From Leishmania martiniquensis (taxonomy: Eukaryota > Euglenozoa > Kinetoplastea > Trypanosomatida > Trypanosomatidae): a DNA stretch of 64,000 nucleotides. Positions 1 through 8,769 of the stretch are shown piece after piece. The notes below the pieces were generated by a model. The model had not been told where the DNA came from. It saw nothing but the letters and a program-made list of their open reading frames with translations, and searched no databases. The DNA lies in the NCBI RefSeq assembly GCF_017916325.1, contig NC_090159.1, positions 477,501 through 541,500 on the forward strand. The letters run 5' to 3'. Within the stretch, counting starts at the first letter, position 1. Every line of letters begins with the position of its first letter. The position numbers were made by a program, and so were the translations under genes.

Positions 1-115
1 TTTATCAACTTTCTCTAACATCATCTCGCCTTACACTCCATTCCTTATCGTTCCCGTTCGCAGAGCTGCGCATTAGTTCGCAGGTGCCTTACATAGCATC
101 TCAGTACAATTCAGC

Positions 116-391
116 ATGTTGCGAGGGGTGACGATGAGCTGGGCGGGTGCCGCAAACGCCGCCACTAGGATACAGCTTCGCGCGGTGTCGTTGCAGTCGG
201 AGAAGCCGTGCGCTAGCCTTGCTGACAAGATTGTGCGCGGGCCGCGGAAGTCGGTGTACTACACGCACCCTAGCTATGTGATGTCCCGAGATAAGATGCT
301 TCACACGATCTGGGTCGACATTGGCATTTTTCACACGTGTGCCTATGCGTTGTTTCCTTATTTCTTTATCGCCTACTTCTTCAAGGCGTGA
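116..391 (+). CDS. small putative mitochondrial membrane protein, 91 aa
   Basis: No family is recognised. The first ~30 residues are rich in Ala, Arg and Ser and lack acidic residues, as in a mitochondrial presequence. The last ~25 residues (from about 68) form one strongly hydrophobic aromatic segment ending in Phe-Lys-Ala, as in single-pass subunits of respiratory complexes. The ATG at 116 is the first in the frame, and a pyrimidine-rich stretch ending in AG (47-63) lies just upstream. GC-rich codon use matches neighbouring genes. Most antisense and alternative frames here are shadows. A role as a small subunit of an oxidative phosphorylation complex is an inference from size and topology only. 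A second in-frame Met at residue 7 could be an alternative start. Confidence 0.55.
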   Translation: MLRGVTMSWAGAANAATRIQLRAVSLQSEKPCASLADKIVRGPRKSVYYTHPSYVMSRDKMLHTIWVDIGIFHTCAYALFPYFFIAYFFKA

Positions 392-842
392 GCAGGTAGA
401 ACGGTCAGTGACTGTGACTAACTGTCGGACGGCGATACGTGACTGTGTCATGTGAGTTGCTGAGGGAAAAAGAATAGTTTCGCTTCTGTCATCAATACTC
501 TTTTTTTTTCACGATGATTACTTTGAGCGTTCTACTGAGTTTGTAGCTTCTCCCTAGGAAAAGAGACTATAAATTTATTTATTCTCTGACAAAAGCTCCG
601 ACATGCTCCTTGCAAGGCGTGCTCGCCCACGCAAGGCACTATTTTATGCATCTGCGAAGTGGGGCAGGCTAGGACTGCCCTCTACTACGTGTCACTCGAG
701 TATTTCTGCGCGGTGTCACGTGCAACTTCGCAAAACTTCCAGCCATCTCCGGCGTACCGCCTCTCTACTTCTCCACTTCATGCTACTTCAAAGATAGCGT
801 CAAGAAGACACTGCTTTCAAGCTCAAAACTTGAAGACATGTA
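392..842. other. intergenic region with 3' UTR and IF-2 leader
   Basis: No gene is supported in these ~450 bases. The stretch holds a T-run near 500-510, an AT-rich segment near 565-590 and pyrimidine-rich sequence around 755-793 that ends in AG and could serve as the trans-splice acceptor for the IF-2 mRNA. Short reading frames here overlap the 5' end of IF-2 and look like shadows. Confidence 0.5.
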
Positions 843-845
843 ATG
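838..845 (+). promoter_or_regulatory. minimal start-stop uORF overlapping the IF-2 start codon
   Basis: The bases read ATGTAATG. An ATG at 838 is followed immediately by TAA (841-843), and the last A of that stop is the first A of the IF-2 ATG at 843. Any leader spliced at the AGs I see upstream (792-835) would contain this element. Start-stop elements are known in other eukaryotes to stall or recycle ribosomes. Regulation here is inferred. Confidence 0.55.
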
Positions 846-3497
846 CGACATCGCGCTGCCTGCTACTTATATGCAACGCGAGTTGCTCTGCACACACACC
901 GAAAAGGGGCCCTGTTTCTACTGCCGTCAGTGTTGGACTCCAAGACATTTGCCAACCTGGCGAACCGTCAGGGAGCAAAGCTAGAACTTCAGCTTTACGA
1001 GGAGATCACGAGCGCCTCACCGTACCTGCACTCGCGTGCCTTTCTAGACCAGGCGAAGGAGCAGGCAAGAGAGCTATGCTTACCGCTTACTACACTGAAA
1101 AGGGAGGAGGTCGAGGCAATTATTGCTCAGAAGTACAAGCTCACAGATGATCGACTTGCCACGTGCTTAGTTCCCTACCAGCTTGGGGCCAATATCCTCC
1201 TCTCACGTCTACCTCCTAAGGTCAGGGAAGAATCGCTCCGAGAGCTAGAGTCCGAAGAAGCAGCACGGCAGCGTGGGTCTCCGTTTGTACCGAACCGGTG
1301 GATCCAGTGGTATGATGCCGACGTTTACACCTCGACCGGAAGGAGGTATTTGGAGCGCATCAGCTCCCGTCGACAGCATCGCATTCCTGTCTTCGCAGTC
1401 ATGGGACACGTGAATCACGGTAAGACTGCCTTACTCGATGCCTTGCAGGGGTCACGCATCGGCGCTGAAGAGCCGCATCACATCACACAGTCTGTTCGAG
1501 CGTTCACAATACCGAGGCCAGGTACTGACAACGATCTTTTCACTTTCATCGACACTCCGGGACACCGCATCTTTGTGGAAACTCGGTTTCACGTGCAGCT
1601 GGTGGCTGATGTCATCGTGCTGGTCATCTCCGTCACGGAGGGAATCGAAAGTCAAACTCACGAGACGATCAAGGTTGCCCTCAACGTCGATAAGCCAGTG
1701 ATTGTCGCCTTGAGCAAACTTGACCTTTTGTCCGATGCGTTCACGGCCGAGAAGTCGGTGCTGCGCATCCAGGAGGAACTGTATTCCATTGGGCTCGACA
1801 TGTGCCTCCTGCAAAGAGAAAAAGATATCGAGGCGCTGGCCGCTGAGGCGTCGGGCACTTGTAGTAGCAGCGACAGCCTCCTCACCAATCTGCGTCCGCA
1901 GGCTGAGTATTTTGCACCGATGAAAACGATAGATCCGGCGTACAAGGGAAGCAAGCGTCATCCACAGGTGCAGCTACTCCGCAAATGCTACGGAGTGTGC
2001 GTCTCGGTGAAAACCGGAGCCCATATTCCTCTCCTGTGGCGCCTTCTGCAGCTCTGCCGAGATTGTGCGCCTCCGACGTGTCGCAGCAACTCCATCGGGC
2101 ACAAAGAGCACAACGCCGCTGTGCAAGCCGTTGTGTTAGAGTCCTCAAAGCACTTGTTCGACGAAGAGGGATTTCGACTAAACCGCAAACGTCAGGAGAT
2201 CCAGCGGAGCATCGATCTAAAGGAGCGCAAGCGCGCAAACGAGTTTGAGAAGCGAAGTCCTCGATCGCGGCTGAACTCTGCATTCAATAGTGTCAAGACG
2301 CAGTCTACACGCCAGAACCGCACCAGCACGTCGTCGTTAGTGATCACTGCCATCGTCCAGGAAGGCGTCCTCACTGACGGAATGCACTTTATCGCCGATC
2401 AGGCGGAGGGTCAGGTACACGCATTGGTGGACTACTGGGGTAACCGTGTCGAGAAGGCGTACCCTGGCATGGCCGTCACGCTTATTGACAAGAACAGTAT
2501 GAGCGGGTGCCCTGGCGCCGGAATCCATGTGCTGTCCATGACGGACCTCGCTTCGCGCGTGCGCATACAAGCGTACCGCCAACGCCTGCAATGGTACGTG
2601 GAGATTTTCACGACGAAGCTGCACTACCTCCGCCCGCGTGGAATGGACGTGTCTTTCGCTCATCTGGGCGACTACGGCCAGATCGGCATCACCGACTCGC
2701 TTGAATGCCAACTCCTCTACGGACCACCGCAAAAGCCCCCCGGGGTGCAGAGGCGGCCGGAGGCGCTGCCGCCAGGGGCTTCAGCGAGCAATGAGTCCAT
2801 TGGTGCGTACCTCGCGGAGAGGAATCGAGAGTCTGAATCGAGCGCCCTACAGGTTTCCTCGGTAGGGACTCTTGCGCTCCCAGACGGCACGACGAAGCGC
2901 TTGACACAGGGAATTATGAGCAAAGACGATGAAGTGGTGCTCAAGGCCACGTGGCAAAGCGTGCAACTGCGGCGGCAGCTGACGTCTCAGAAGGAGTACG
3001 AGGAGCACGTTGCGCAGTGTGTGCAGGTGGGCGTCTTGATCAAAGTAGATTCGTGGCACACTGCCCGCATGCTACACCGCGAGATCTCCAGACTCGGCAC
3101 ACGTAAGGTCTATTTTCAAGTTGTCGGCGCACGCTTCGGCCCTCTGCAGGTGAGCGACCTCCTTTACTTCATGCAGGCTGTCAAGGTCGTCGTATGCTTC
3201 CGCACGCCTCTTTCTGCGTCCAGCGACATGGACAGCTACATCGAGAATGCGAACTTGTGGGTACTACAAACAGATCACTTTTCTGACGTGGTCCTCTTCA
3301 TGAAGTGGTGCGCAGTAGCGACGCACAAGGAGAAGACGCTCGATGGAGAAGACGATGACGACTTGTGCCCTCGTCCTCGAATCTTTGTGGAGTCGACGAA
3401 GTTGGAGGCGGGCAGCAAAACGCCGAAGAAGTCCAAGTCGCAGAGGCAGCGACTTCTCCGGTATGATGATGACGATGATGAGTTTTGGCACACGTAG
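843..3497 (+). CDS. mitochondrial translation initiation factor IF-2-like GTPase, 884 aa
   Basis: This is an IF-2/EF-Tu-superfamily GTPase, probably delivering initiator tRNA to the mitochondrial ribosome. The G1 loop is GHVNHGKT at residues 188-195, G3 is DTPGH at 237-241, G4 is SKLD at 291-294 and G5 is SVKTG. An ITQ-type switch I lies between G1 and G3. Family members usually have GHVDHGKT and NKxD, so the Asp-to-Asn and Asn-to-Ser changes are unusual. About 60 extra residues separate G4 and G5, and a charged insert precedes the first beta-barrel domain. The C-terminal part resembles IF-2 domains III/IV. The protein ends with a basic patch and an Asp run. The basic N-terminus, with few acidic residues in its first 30, suits organelle import. 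ATG 843 is the only Met before residue 187, so the start is secure. Confidence 0.85.
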   Translation: MRHRAACYLYATRVALHTHRKGALFLLPSVLDSKTFANLANRQGAKLELQLYEEITSASPYLHSRAFLDQAKEQARELCLPLTTLKREEVEAIIAQKYKLTDDRLATCLVPYQLGANILLSRLPPKVREESLRELESEEAARQRGSPFVPNRWIQWYDADVYTSTGRRYLERISSRRQHRIPVFAVMGHVNHGKTALLDALQGSRIGAEEPHHITQSVRAFTIPRPGTDNDLFTFIDTPGHRIFVETRFHVQLVADVIVLVISVTEGIESQTHETIKVALNVDKPVIVALSKLDLLSDAFTAEKSVLRIQEELYSIGLDMCLLQREKDIEALAAEASGTCSSSDSLLTNLRPQAEYFAPMKTIDPAYKGSKRHPQVQLLRKCYGVCVSVKTGAHIPLLWRLLQLCRDCAPPTCRSNSIGHKEHNAAVQAVVLESSKHLFDEEGFRLNRKRQEIQRSIDLKERKRANEFEKRSPRSRLNSAFNSVKTQSTRQNRTSTSSLVITAIVQEGVLTDGMHFIADQAEGQVHALVDYWGNRVEKAYPGMAVTLIDKNSMSGCPGAGIHVLSMTDLASRVRIQAYRQRLQWYVEIFTTKLHYLRPRGMDVSFAHLGDYGQIGITDSLECQLLYGPPQKPPGVQRRPEALPPGASASNESIGAYLAERNRESESSALQVSSVGTLALPDGTTKRLTQGIMSKDDEVVLKATWQSVQLRRQLTSQKEYEEHVAQCVQVGVLIKVDSWHTARMLHREISRLGTRKVYFQVVGARFGPLQVSDLLYFMQAVKVVVCFRTPLSASSDMDSYIENANLWVLQTDHFSDVVLFMKWCAVATHKEKTLDGEDDDDLCPRPRIFVESTKLEAGSKTPKKSKSQRQRLLRYDDDDDEFWHT

Positions 3498-4010
3498 GCT
3501 TACTTCTTCTGCTTGTCTCTGGGGGTGCTGCGCGTGGTGCCTACACCGTTGACAAGGTGCGGGTGATCTTTTTTTTCGTTTTATTTTTGGATGCTGCCGA
3601 CCCGTTCGCGCTGGTCATCTGCAGTGACTTTTCACAGAGCGTGACTGGTATAAATTCGCAGTCAAACCCCCGATAACCGCCACTTCCACCAAGAGAGAAC
3701 ACCCAACGTAGCCACGTCCGCCCTACATATGTCCTCCTCCTTTTCCCCTTAGGCACAGGTGCGCCGACAGCGACTGCTCAACCGCGTCGACTCCTCCGAG
3801 TTAAGGGTAGGGGCGAGAGGCGACTGCTTTCGCCCCGCCCCAGCTGTATTCTCATATGACTGTGATGCCGCTTTCGACGACCAGCGCCGGTGTCCGTCTG
3901 CCTCCTTTCCCTTGCCCATGATCCTGCTCTTCTTCACTCTCTTTTACGTTTGGCGCAGCTGCCTACTGGGGACCTCCATCGCTTCTTGTGTAGGCTTCTC
4001 GTACCACAAC
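3498..4010. other. intergenic region and probable 5' leader of the IQ-motif gene
   Basis: The stretch contains a T-rich segment (3569-3590) and two good pyrimidine-AG acceptors: 3731-3752 and 3921-3958. The reading frame of the next gene stays open back to 3759, but without an ATG there (it opens with GTG). The in-frame ATG at 3918 sits at the edge of the second pyrimidine tract. Confidence 0.5.
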
Positions 4011-6674
4011 ATGGACTCCAAGGGCGACGGCCCATGCGCGAGACCGACAGCCGTGGCGGCGCCTGTCGCTTCTAATGGTTTCTCACGAGCCCGCGAACTT
4101 GCGGAGACTGGAAAGAAACCAATGCTCGCGCTCAAGGCATACAGCGCGTGGATACGAAGCGGGGACGTAAGTGCTTCCGCGCGGGCCGCGGCACTCCTCG
4201 ACTTTACGCTCTACTGCAACGTGTTTGCATTGCAGAAGTGGGAAGCGAACGATGCCCGCCCAGCTGCGGCACTTGCTCTTGCTCGTGACTACTTACAGCT
4301 TGTGATGGACGAGTTCAGCACGCTCTACAGCGTCGTGCTGCCCGACTTCGAGGCAGCATACACCGACATCGACCTGGGTTCAATATCTGCGTTGGATGCG
4401 AACATCGATTCAGTTCCTGGTGGGCTGCAGGTGGCACTCTTGCTCACTTTAAGTAACAGGGCATGTGTGGAGCTACGTGCCGGCGGAGAGGGTGTCATGA
4501 AAGCAGAGCGGCTTTTCCTTTTTGGCAGACAGCTGGAGGAGCAGCTGTGCGACGTTCCGAGTCTTGGGTGGACGTGGAGGGCTGTCCGGGAACTCAATGC
4601 GGCTGTCGACGCGATCATCCACTGCGATTTTTCCCAAGGAGAAGAGGCTGCCCGGAACGCCCTTGCACTCTTGGAAACGCACAGGGAAGGCGAGTCCGCT
4701 GATGCAGACTCCATTGCATCTGTTGATGAGGCTCGATGCGCCGAACACACATCTCTGCTCCTGGCCCTGGGCCACTACACATTAGGCGTCGCTACAGAGA
4801 CCACTTCGTGCGAGTCGTCCCTCTTGGACTACGATCGAGCAATCGCACTAGCCTCCGAGGACGGCGCGGGGTCGTCTCTTGCGGCCTTGATGAGTCGGAC
4901 CAGAAACCGACTTGCGGTTTATGTAGAGGAGCAGCAGGCTAAGATGCGACTCCAGGCGGAGGAGACGGCACACGTAGCGAATGCCGAGAGGAAGGGCCGC
5001 GGGATCTCGCGACCCAAAACTGTGAAGGCGACGTCCTCTCGCCGCACACCACAGAAGGCTGGAAATGCTTGCCCCTCGCAGTCGGAGTCCAGAATACTCC
5101 CGATCGCGACCCCGCCAATCCCAGATGTTCTCCGAGGCTACCTTGAGAGGGAGAGTCTAACCACAGTGCTAGTCTGTGTCGGTTCCATGAAAGGCGTCTA
5201 TGAAGTATTGGTCAAATCGTTTCCCGGATACGAGGGCGGCGAAGAGCTCCCGAGTTCCCTCTTCGCCGGAACCTGCTTCGAGTCTAGCATCCACGAATCG
5301 CTGTTCGCCGTCCTTTTCTGCACGAGCACGCCGTTGCAGTGGACGTTGCAGCTGCTCGAGGCTGCAGAGCACCCTGTCGCCCTCCACCGCTCCGTGTGGA
5401 CACCGCGCCCGGTGCTCGCATCACTGCTCATGGAGATGTCCGCGCAGCGACTACCTGCGCCGCGAAGCACGGCGGCCCTCCAAACCCGCCTAGAAATTGC
5501 CGACGGTAACGAGAAACTACGCCAGCAAGTCATCCAGCTCTTTGCTCCGCCGGCGGCTTCTACACCAGTGAAGCAGAAGGCCCGCGAGTCCGTAGACACT
5601 GTTGTGGAGCTTCTTGGACAGCGCTTGAGCCTCCTCCTCAAAACAGAGCGCGCCTTCGAGGAGCACTGGATTGCGACCGAGCGCATTCAATCTGCATTGC
5701 GCTCCTTTGCACTTCCGAAAGACATCCTGCGTCTGAAGAAGCGACTGCTCACGCAGAAGCGTCTGGAGGAGCGGCGGCGGGAATGGAGTGCGCGCATCAT
5801 TGTGCACTTTTTCCGAAACACTGTCAAGCAGCGGTCCCTTCGCGCCGCGCAGGCGCTCCTGAATCAGCGGCGCTTCGAGGAGAGGGAGGCGGCTGCAGTG
5901 ACTTTGCAGAAGTACATACGTCGCTGGTGCGCTTATCAGGAAGTGGGGCGACGCTATGCTGTGCGCAGGGAGTACGTCGCGAAGATTGTCCTGCTACAGA
6001 GCCTCGCGCGACGGAGAGCGGCGGTGCGCTTTCATGCGAAGTTGCGCAAGCTGAGACACGAGGCGGAACTCGCCGAGGCGCAGCATGTACTCTTCTCCTG
6101 TGCCGCCCTTCAAATTCAGCGAATGTATCGTGGTCACTGTGCTCGACGGCGCTGTTATCATCTTCGCGGGCAGGTCCACGCCGCCACGCTGCATCACTTG
6201 CGCGACTCGCGCAATTACTACGCCACCGTCATTCAGAAGCACGTGCGTGGAATGTTAGCGCGGCTTCAGTACGGACAGGCTGTGCATAGGAGTCGCTGCT
6301 ACGGCAGAAACATCTACAAAACACAGCTTTGGGAGCGCAGCTGCGTGGTAATTCAGTGCGCCTACCGTGCATACCGCTCGCGCCGCAGATTCGTTGGCCA
6401 CCTAGCTGCACCGAGGGTTTGCGCTGGCTCACAGGTTCGCGGGCGGGGGGCTGCGCCATCGAGGCGCCCTGTAAGTCGCCACACCGCTGCAGTCACAGCG
6501 GACGAGAAGCAGGCAGCCGCAGCGAACAGCATCCAGCAGATGTATCGCTCTTTTGTTGCGAAGCGGCGACTGGAGGCGCTCAAGTATGCAAGGATGGTGG
6601 AGCTGGAGGCGAGGGAGGCGCAGCTGCGCTGGGGCGCGCCGTCTGCCTTCTCGCTGAAGGATTGCGTCTTTTGA
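4011..6674 (+). CDS. IQ-motif (calmodulin-binding type) protein, 887 aa
   Basis: The C-terminal third carries about six IQ-like repeats (residues ~627-860) with the pattern hydrophobic-Gln-x3-Arg-x4-Arg, for example LQKYIRR, IQRMYRG, IQKHVRG, IQCAYRA and IQQMYRS. IQ motifs bind calmodulin or related light chains. The N-terminal ~300 residues are helical and Ala/Leu-rich with a TPR-like character, but no repeat family can be asserted. The middle has a basic low-complexity linker (~325-360) followed by a folded-looking region and an Arg-rich coiled segment just before the IQ array. I chose ATG 4011 because it is the first ATG after the AG at 3957-3958; ATG 3918 would add 31 residues including a hydrophobic stretch that looks like translated pyrimidine tract. 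Basal body or flagellar function is possible but not shown. Confidence 0.75.
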   Translation: MDSKGDGPCARPTAVAAPVASNGFSRARELAETGKKPMLALKAYSAWIRSGDVSASARAAALLDFTLYCNVFALQKWEANDARPAAALALARDYLQLVMDEFSTLYSVVLPDFEAAYTDIDLGSISALDANIDSVPGGLQVALLLTLSNRACVELRAGGEGVMKAERLFLFGRQLEEQLCDVPSLGWTWRAVRELNAAVDAIIHCDFSQGEEAARNALALLETHREGESADADSIASVDEARCAEHTSLLLALGHYTLGVATETTSCESSLLDYDRAIALASEDGAGSSLAALMSRTRNRLAVYVEEQQAKMRLQAEETAHVANAERKGRGISRPKTVKATSSRRTPQKAGNACPSQSESRILPIATPPIPDVLRGYLERESLTTVLVCVGSMKGVYEVLVKSFPGYEGGEELPSSLFAGTCFESSIHESLFAVLFCTSTPLQWTLQLLEAAEHPVALHRSVWTPRPVLASLLMEMSAQRLPAPRSTAALQTRLEIADGNEKLRQQVIQLFAPPAASTPVKQKARESVDTVVELLGQRLSLLLKTERAFEEHWIATERIQSALRSFALPKDILRLKKRLLTQKRLEERRREWSARIIVHFFRNTVKQRSLRAAQALLNQRRFEEREAAAVTLQKYIRRWCAYQEVGRRYAVRREYVAKIVLLQSLARRRAAVRFHAKLRKLRHEAELAEAQHVLFSCAALQIQRMYRGHCARRRCYHLRGQVHAATLHHLRDSRNYYATVIQKHVRGMLARLQYGQAVHRSRCYGRNIYKTQLWERSCVVIQCAYRAYRSRRRFVGHLAAPRVCAGSQVRGRGAAPSRRPVSRHTAAVTADEKQAAAANSIQQMYRSFVAKRRLEALKYARMVELEAREAQLRWGAPSAFSLKDCVF

Positions 6675-7245
6675 AGCAGCACCATTCGCGAGAGTGTTTT
6701 CTTTTTGGCGCGTCCCTACACCTATGCGCTCACTTTTCACATACTCATACACAGTCGCTCATCTGCCTGTACGCGACCCCCAACGAAGGTACGAGTGTGC
6801 GCGTGGCCGTGGCTGAACATGTACCATAGCCAGGCTACGGGGTCCCCCTTGCAGCCCTTAATTTTTGTGCTCGCTTCTCCCTTTGCAGTGGAACTGTCAC
6901 ATCCTCGTTGCTTATTTTCGCAGCGCTTCCCTTTGCTTCTTCGTCCTGTGTGCACGTGTATATCTCCCTCTTCGCCCTCCTACCACCGGCGTTATGAACC
7001 ACCGCATATCAATACGGGCAAAGGTTACCGGCAGGAGAAGCAGGGAGTGGGTGACGCAGCTTTAGCCGCTGTACTCGTACTCTGAACCCCCCTCCCCTCC
7101 CCCACGTTCAGTGCCTCTGCGCGCTTTCTCAGTCCCCCTGCCATGACGCTTGCGCTCACATACTTTCTGTAGTGTTTGCTGCTCTGTGCAACGGCTGTCT
7201 CCCTTTCTCTCGCTCTCGCGCTATCTCCTTTCATCTTCCCTTCTC
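6675..7245. other. 3' UTR/intergenic, no gene seen
   Basis: The stretch is pyrimidine-rich with scattered CA-rich tracts and C-runs near 7086-7105. Open frames are short, lack domain-like composition and end in the repeat that follows. Confidence 0.5.
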
Positions 7246-7866
7246 GCTCCTCTCTGATGAGGAGGAGACACACCTCCGTGCGTGGTACCAGGCACCAGCA
7301 CCTCAACTCTCTGTCTCTCTCTCTGTCTGAGGAAGCCCGCGAGCCCGTATCCCTGTCATTGGCGGACCACCTCTGGCGGTGCGGCCACAGGGTCGAGTGC
7401 CTACGGCGTAGGGCGCGGTCCGGGGTGCGATGCATTGCTGCCGATGCCGGTGGCCGGGTCCTGCGTGCGGTGACGCCGAACCGGCGGGCGGCAGTGGGCG
7501 CGCCCGCAGCACCGAGATGGTGGGGGAGGTGCCGGCGCGACTCGGACCTATCTGACCCGCCCCTCACCCTGCCTACCTGTGCGTGGAGGAGCCTGAGCGG
7601 CCCCGAGGGGGACGCGCCGGGCGACGGCCCGACGGAGAGGAGCGGCTGCGGGGCGTCCTGCGCGTGCGTGTGTGTGTGTGCCGTGAGCGTGAGGGCTGGG
7701 GGCGGCGCTCCGGTGACTAGGCTAGGGGGGGACGTTGCGGTGCAGCGTATCCTGGAGAGGTTGCTGGCGCCACGAGGGGCTATGGGCGTGTGGCGGACGG
7801 CGCGTGTACGTGTGTTGTGTGGCGAAGGCGAAAGGGACACGGTGGGAGAAGAAGGCTTCTTCCCAA
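7246..7866 (+). repeat. SIDER-like degenerate retroposon, copy 1 (~620 bp)
   Basis: This block recurs at 13111-13731 with the same length, no indel and no difference that I can find by eye, and its first ~420 bp recur at 23060-23478. Near its 5' end (7268-7290) it has a CACCTC-CGTG-GTGG-CCAGG pattern resembling the 5' signature of trypanosomatid ingi/L1Tc-related retroposons (Pr77 hallmark), which SIDER elements retain. A short A-run follows at 7915-7922, outside the shared block, and could be a tail. Long ORFs through it are carried by GC-richness. SIDER2 elements are known to sit in 3' UTRs and influence mRNA stability; the position after the IQ gene fits that. Confidence 0.65.
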
Positions 7867-8769
7867 TCTCTTCTTGCCCTTCACTGTGTGTGGCGCACCT
7901 CTGATGTCCCTCGCAAAAAAAAGTCCTAGTGGGTGATAGTCGAAAGTGCCGGCGGGGGCAGCCGACAAGGGACGCCCAGCTTCCGCTTATAAAAGCACAC
8001 CGATTTGGTCGATGTACAGCGAAAGTCTTTGCGTGTCTTCTCTTTGGCGAAACAGACGACCTCATAGAGAAGTGTGCCCTACGCGCGTCGCACAATACTT
8101 TTTTTGTAGTTGATCTCTCCCACCTCCTTGCTCCCGCTCATCTCTTCTATCGCTTCCGGTGCCTTGGCGGCGGGTGGCGACGAGCACCCGCATTGCATCG
8201 AAGGTGGCGAGTCTTTATCCGCTCTTTTCTGCGGACACAAGCCCAGACAGTATTGTCATTCAAAACACCACAGGCATAGCAGAGGCACACTTCTCTTCCA
8301 GTCTCAACCGATCACGCCTGCAGCTTTGTGCAGCGATAGGGAACTGGAGAATACACACACACACACACTTACACTCCTTAGCAAAATACATACATGTGTA
8401 AAGGTACATGATTGGTGCCTGTAGCCGTCTGGGTATCGTCGTTTCTTCTTCTCATTCTATTCTATAGTTGTGGCTTCTTCGCCTCGCTTTTTTTCTTTAC
8501 TTTGCTCGTTTGCTTTTTTCGTTCCGTTTCCGCCCTTGTTGGCATAGGTGTGCCCCTCGATCTTTTCACGGGTGTCTCTTTTCTTATGCTTGTGGGCTAT
8601 TCCTGCTTTTACAGATTCCCTGCGCATCGTTCCTTTTGTTTGGTTGTTCCCGGCTTCTTTTTGTCTCCTCCGCGCGATTTGGAGTTTTTTTTTTTCCGCC
8701 TGATCATCGGTGTTTGGGTAGCCTCTGCACTACCTCTGCGGCTCCTCACGTTTTTCTCTTTTGAGAAGG
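7867..8769. other. leader region of the HID1 gene, pyrimidine-rich
   Basis: After the repeat come ~900 bases with an A-run (7915-7922), a CA microsatellite (8353-8370) and a very T-rich stretch from ~8440 to 8765 containing several AG acceptors, such as 8613-8614 and 8764-8765. Translation of this tract gives Phe/Leu-rich pseudo-transmembrane frames that are not genes. Confidence 0.5.

Noticed and set aside
3759..4010. N-terminal extension of the IQ-motif protein
   Set aside because: It begins at a GTG, includes translated pyrimidine tract, and lies mostly upstream of a better acceptor at 3958.
7176..7904. 242-codon open frame across SIDER-like copy 1 (and a similar one at 12969-13913)
   Set aside because: The identical amino acids in two places come from the duplicated repeat DNA; several frames and both strands are open, and composition is Arg/Ala/Gly low complexity.
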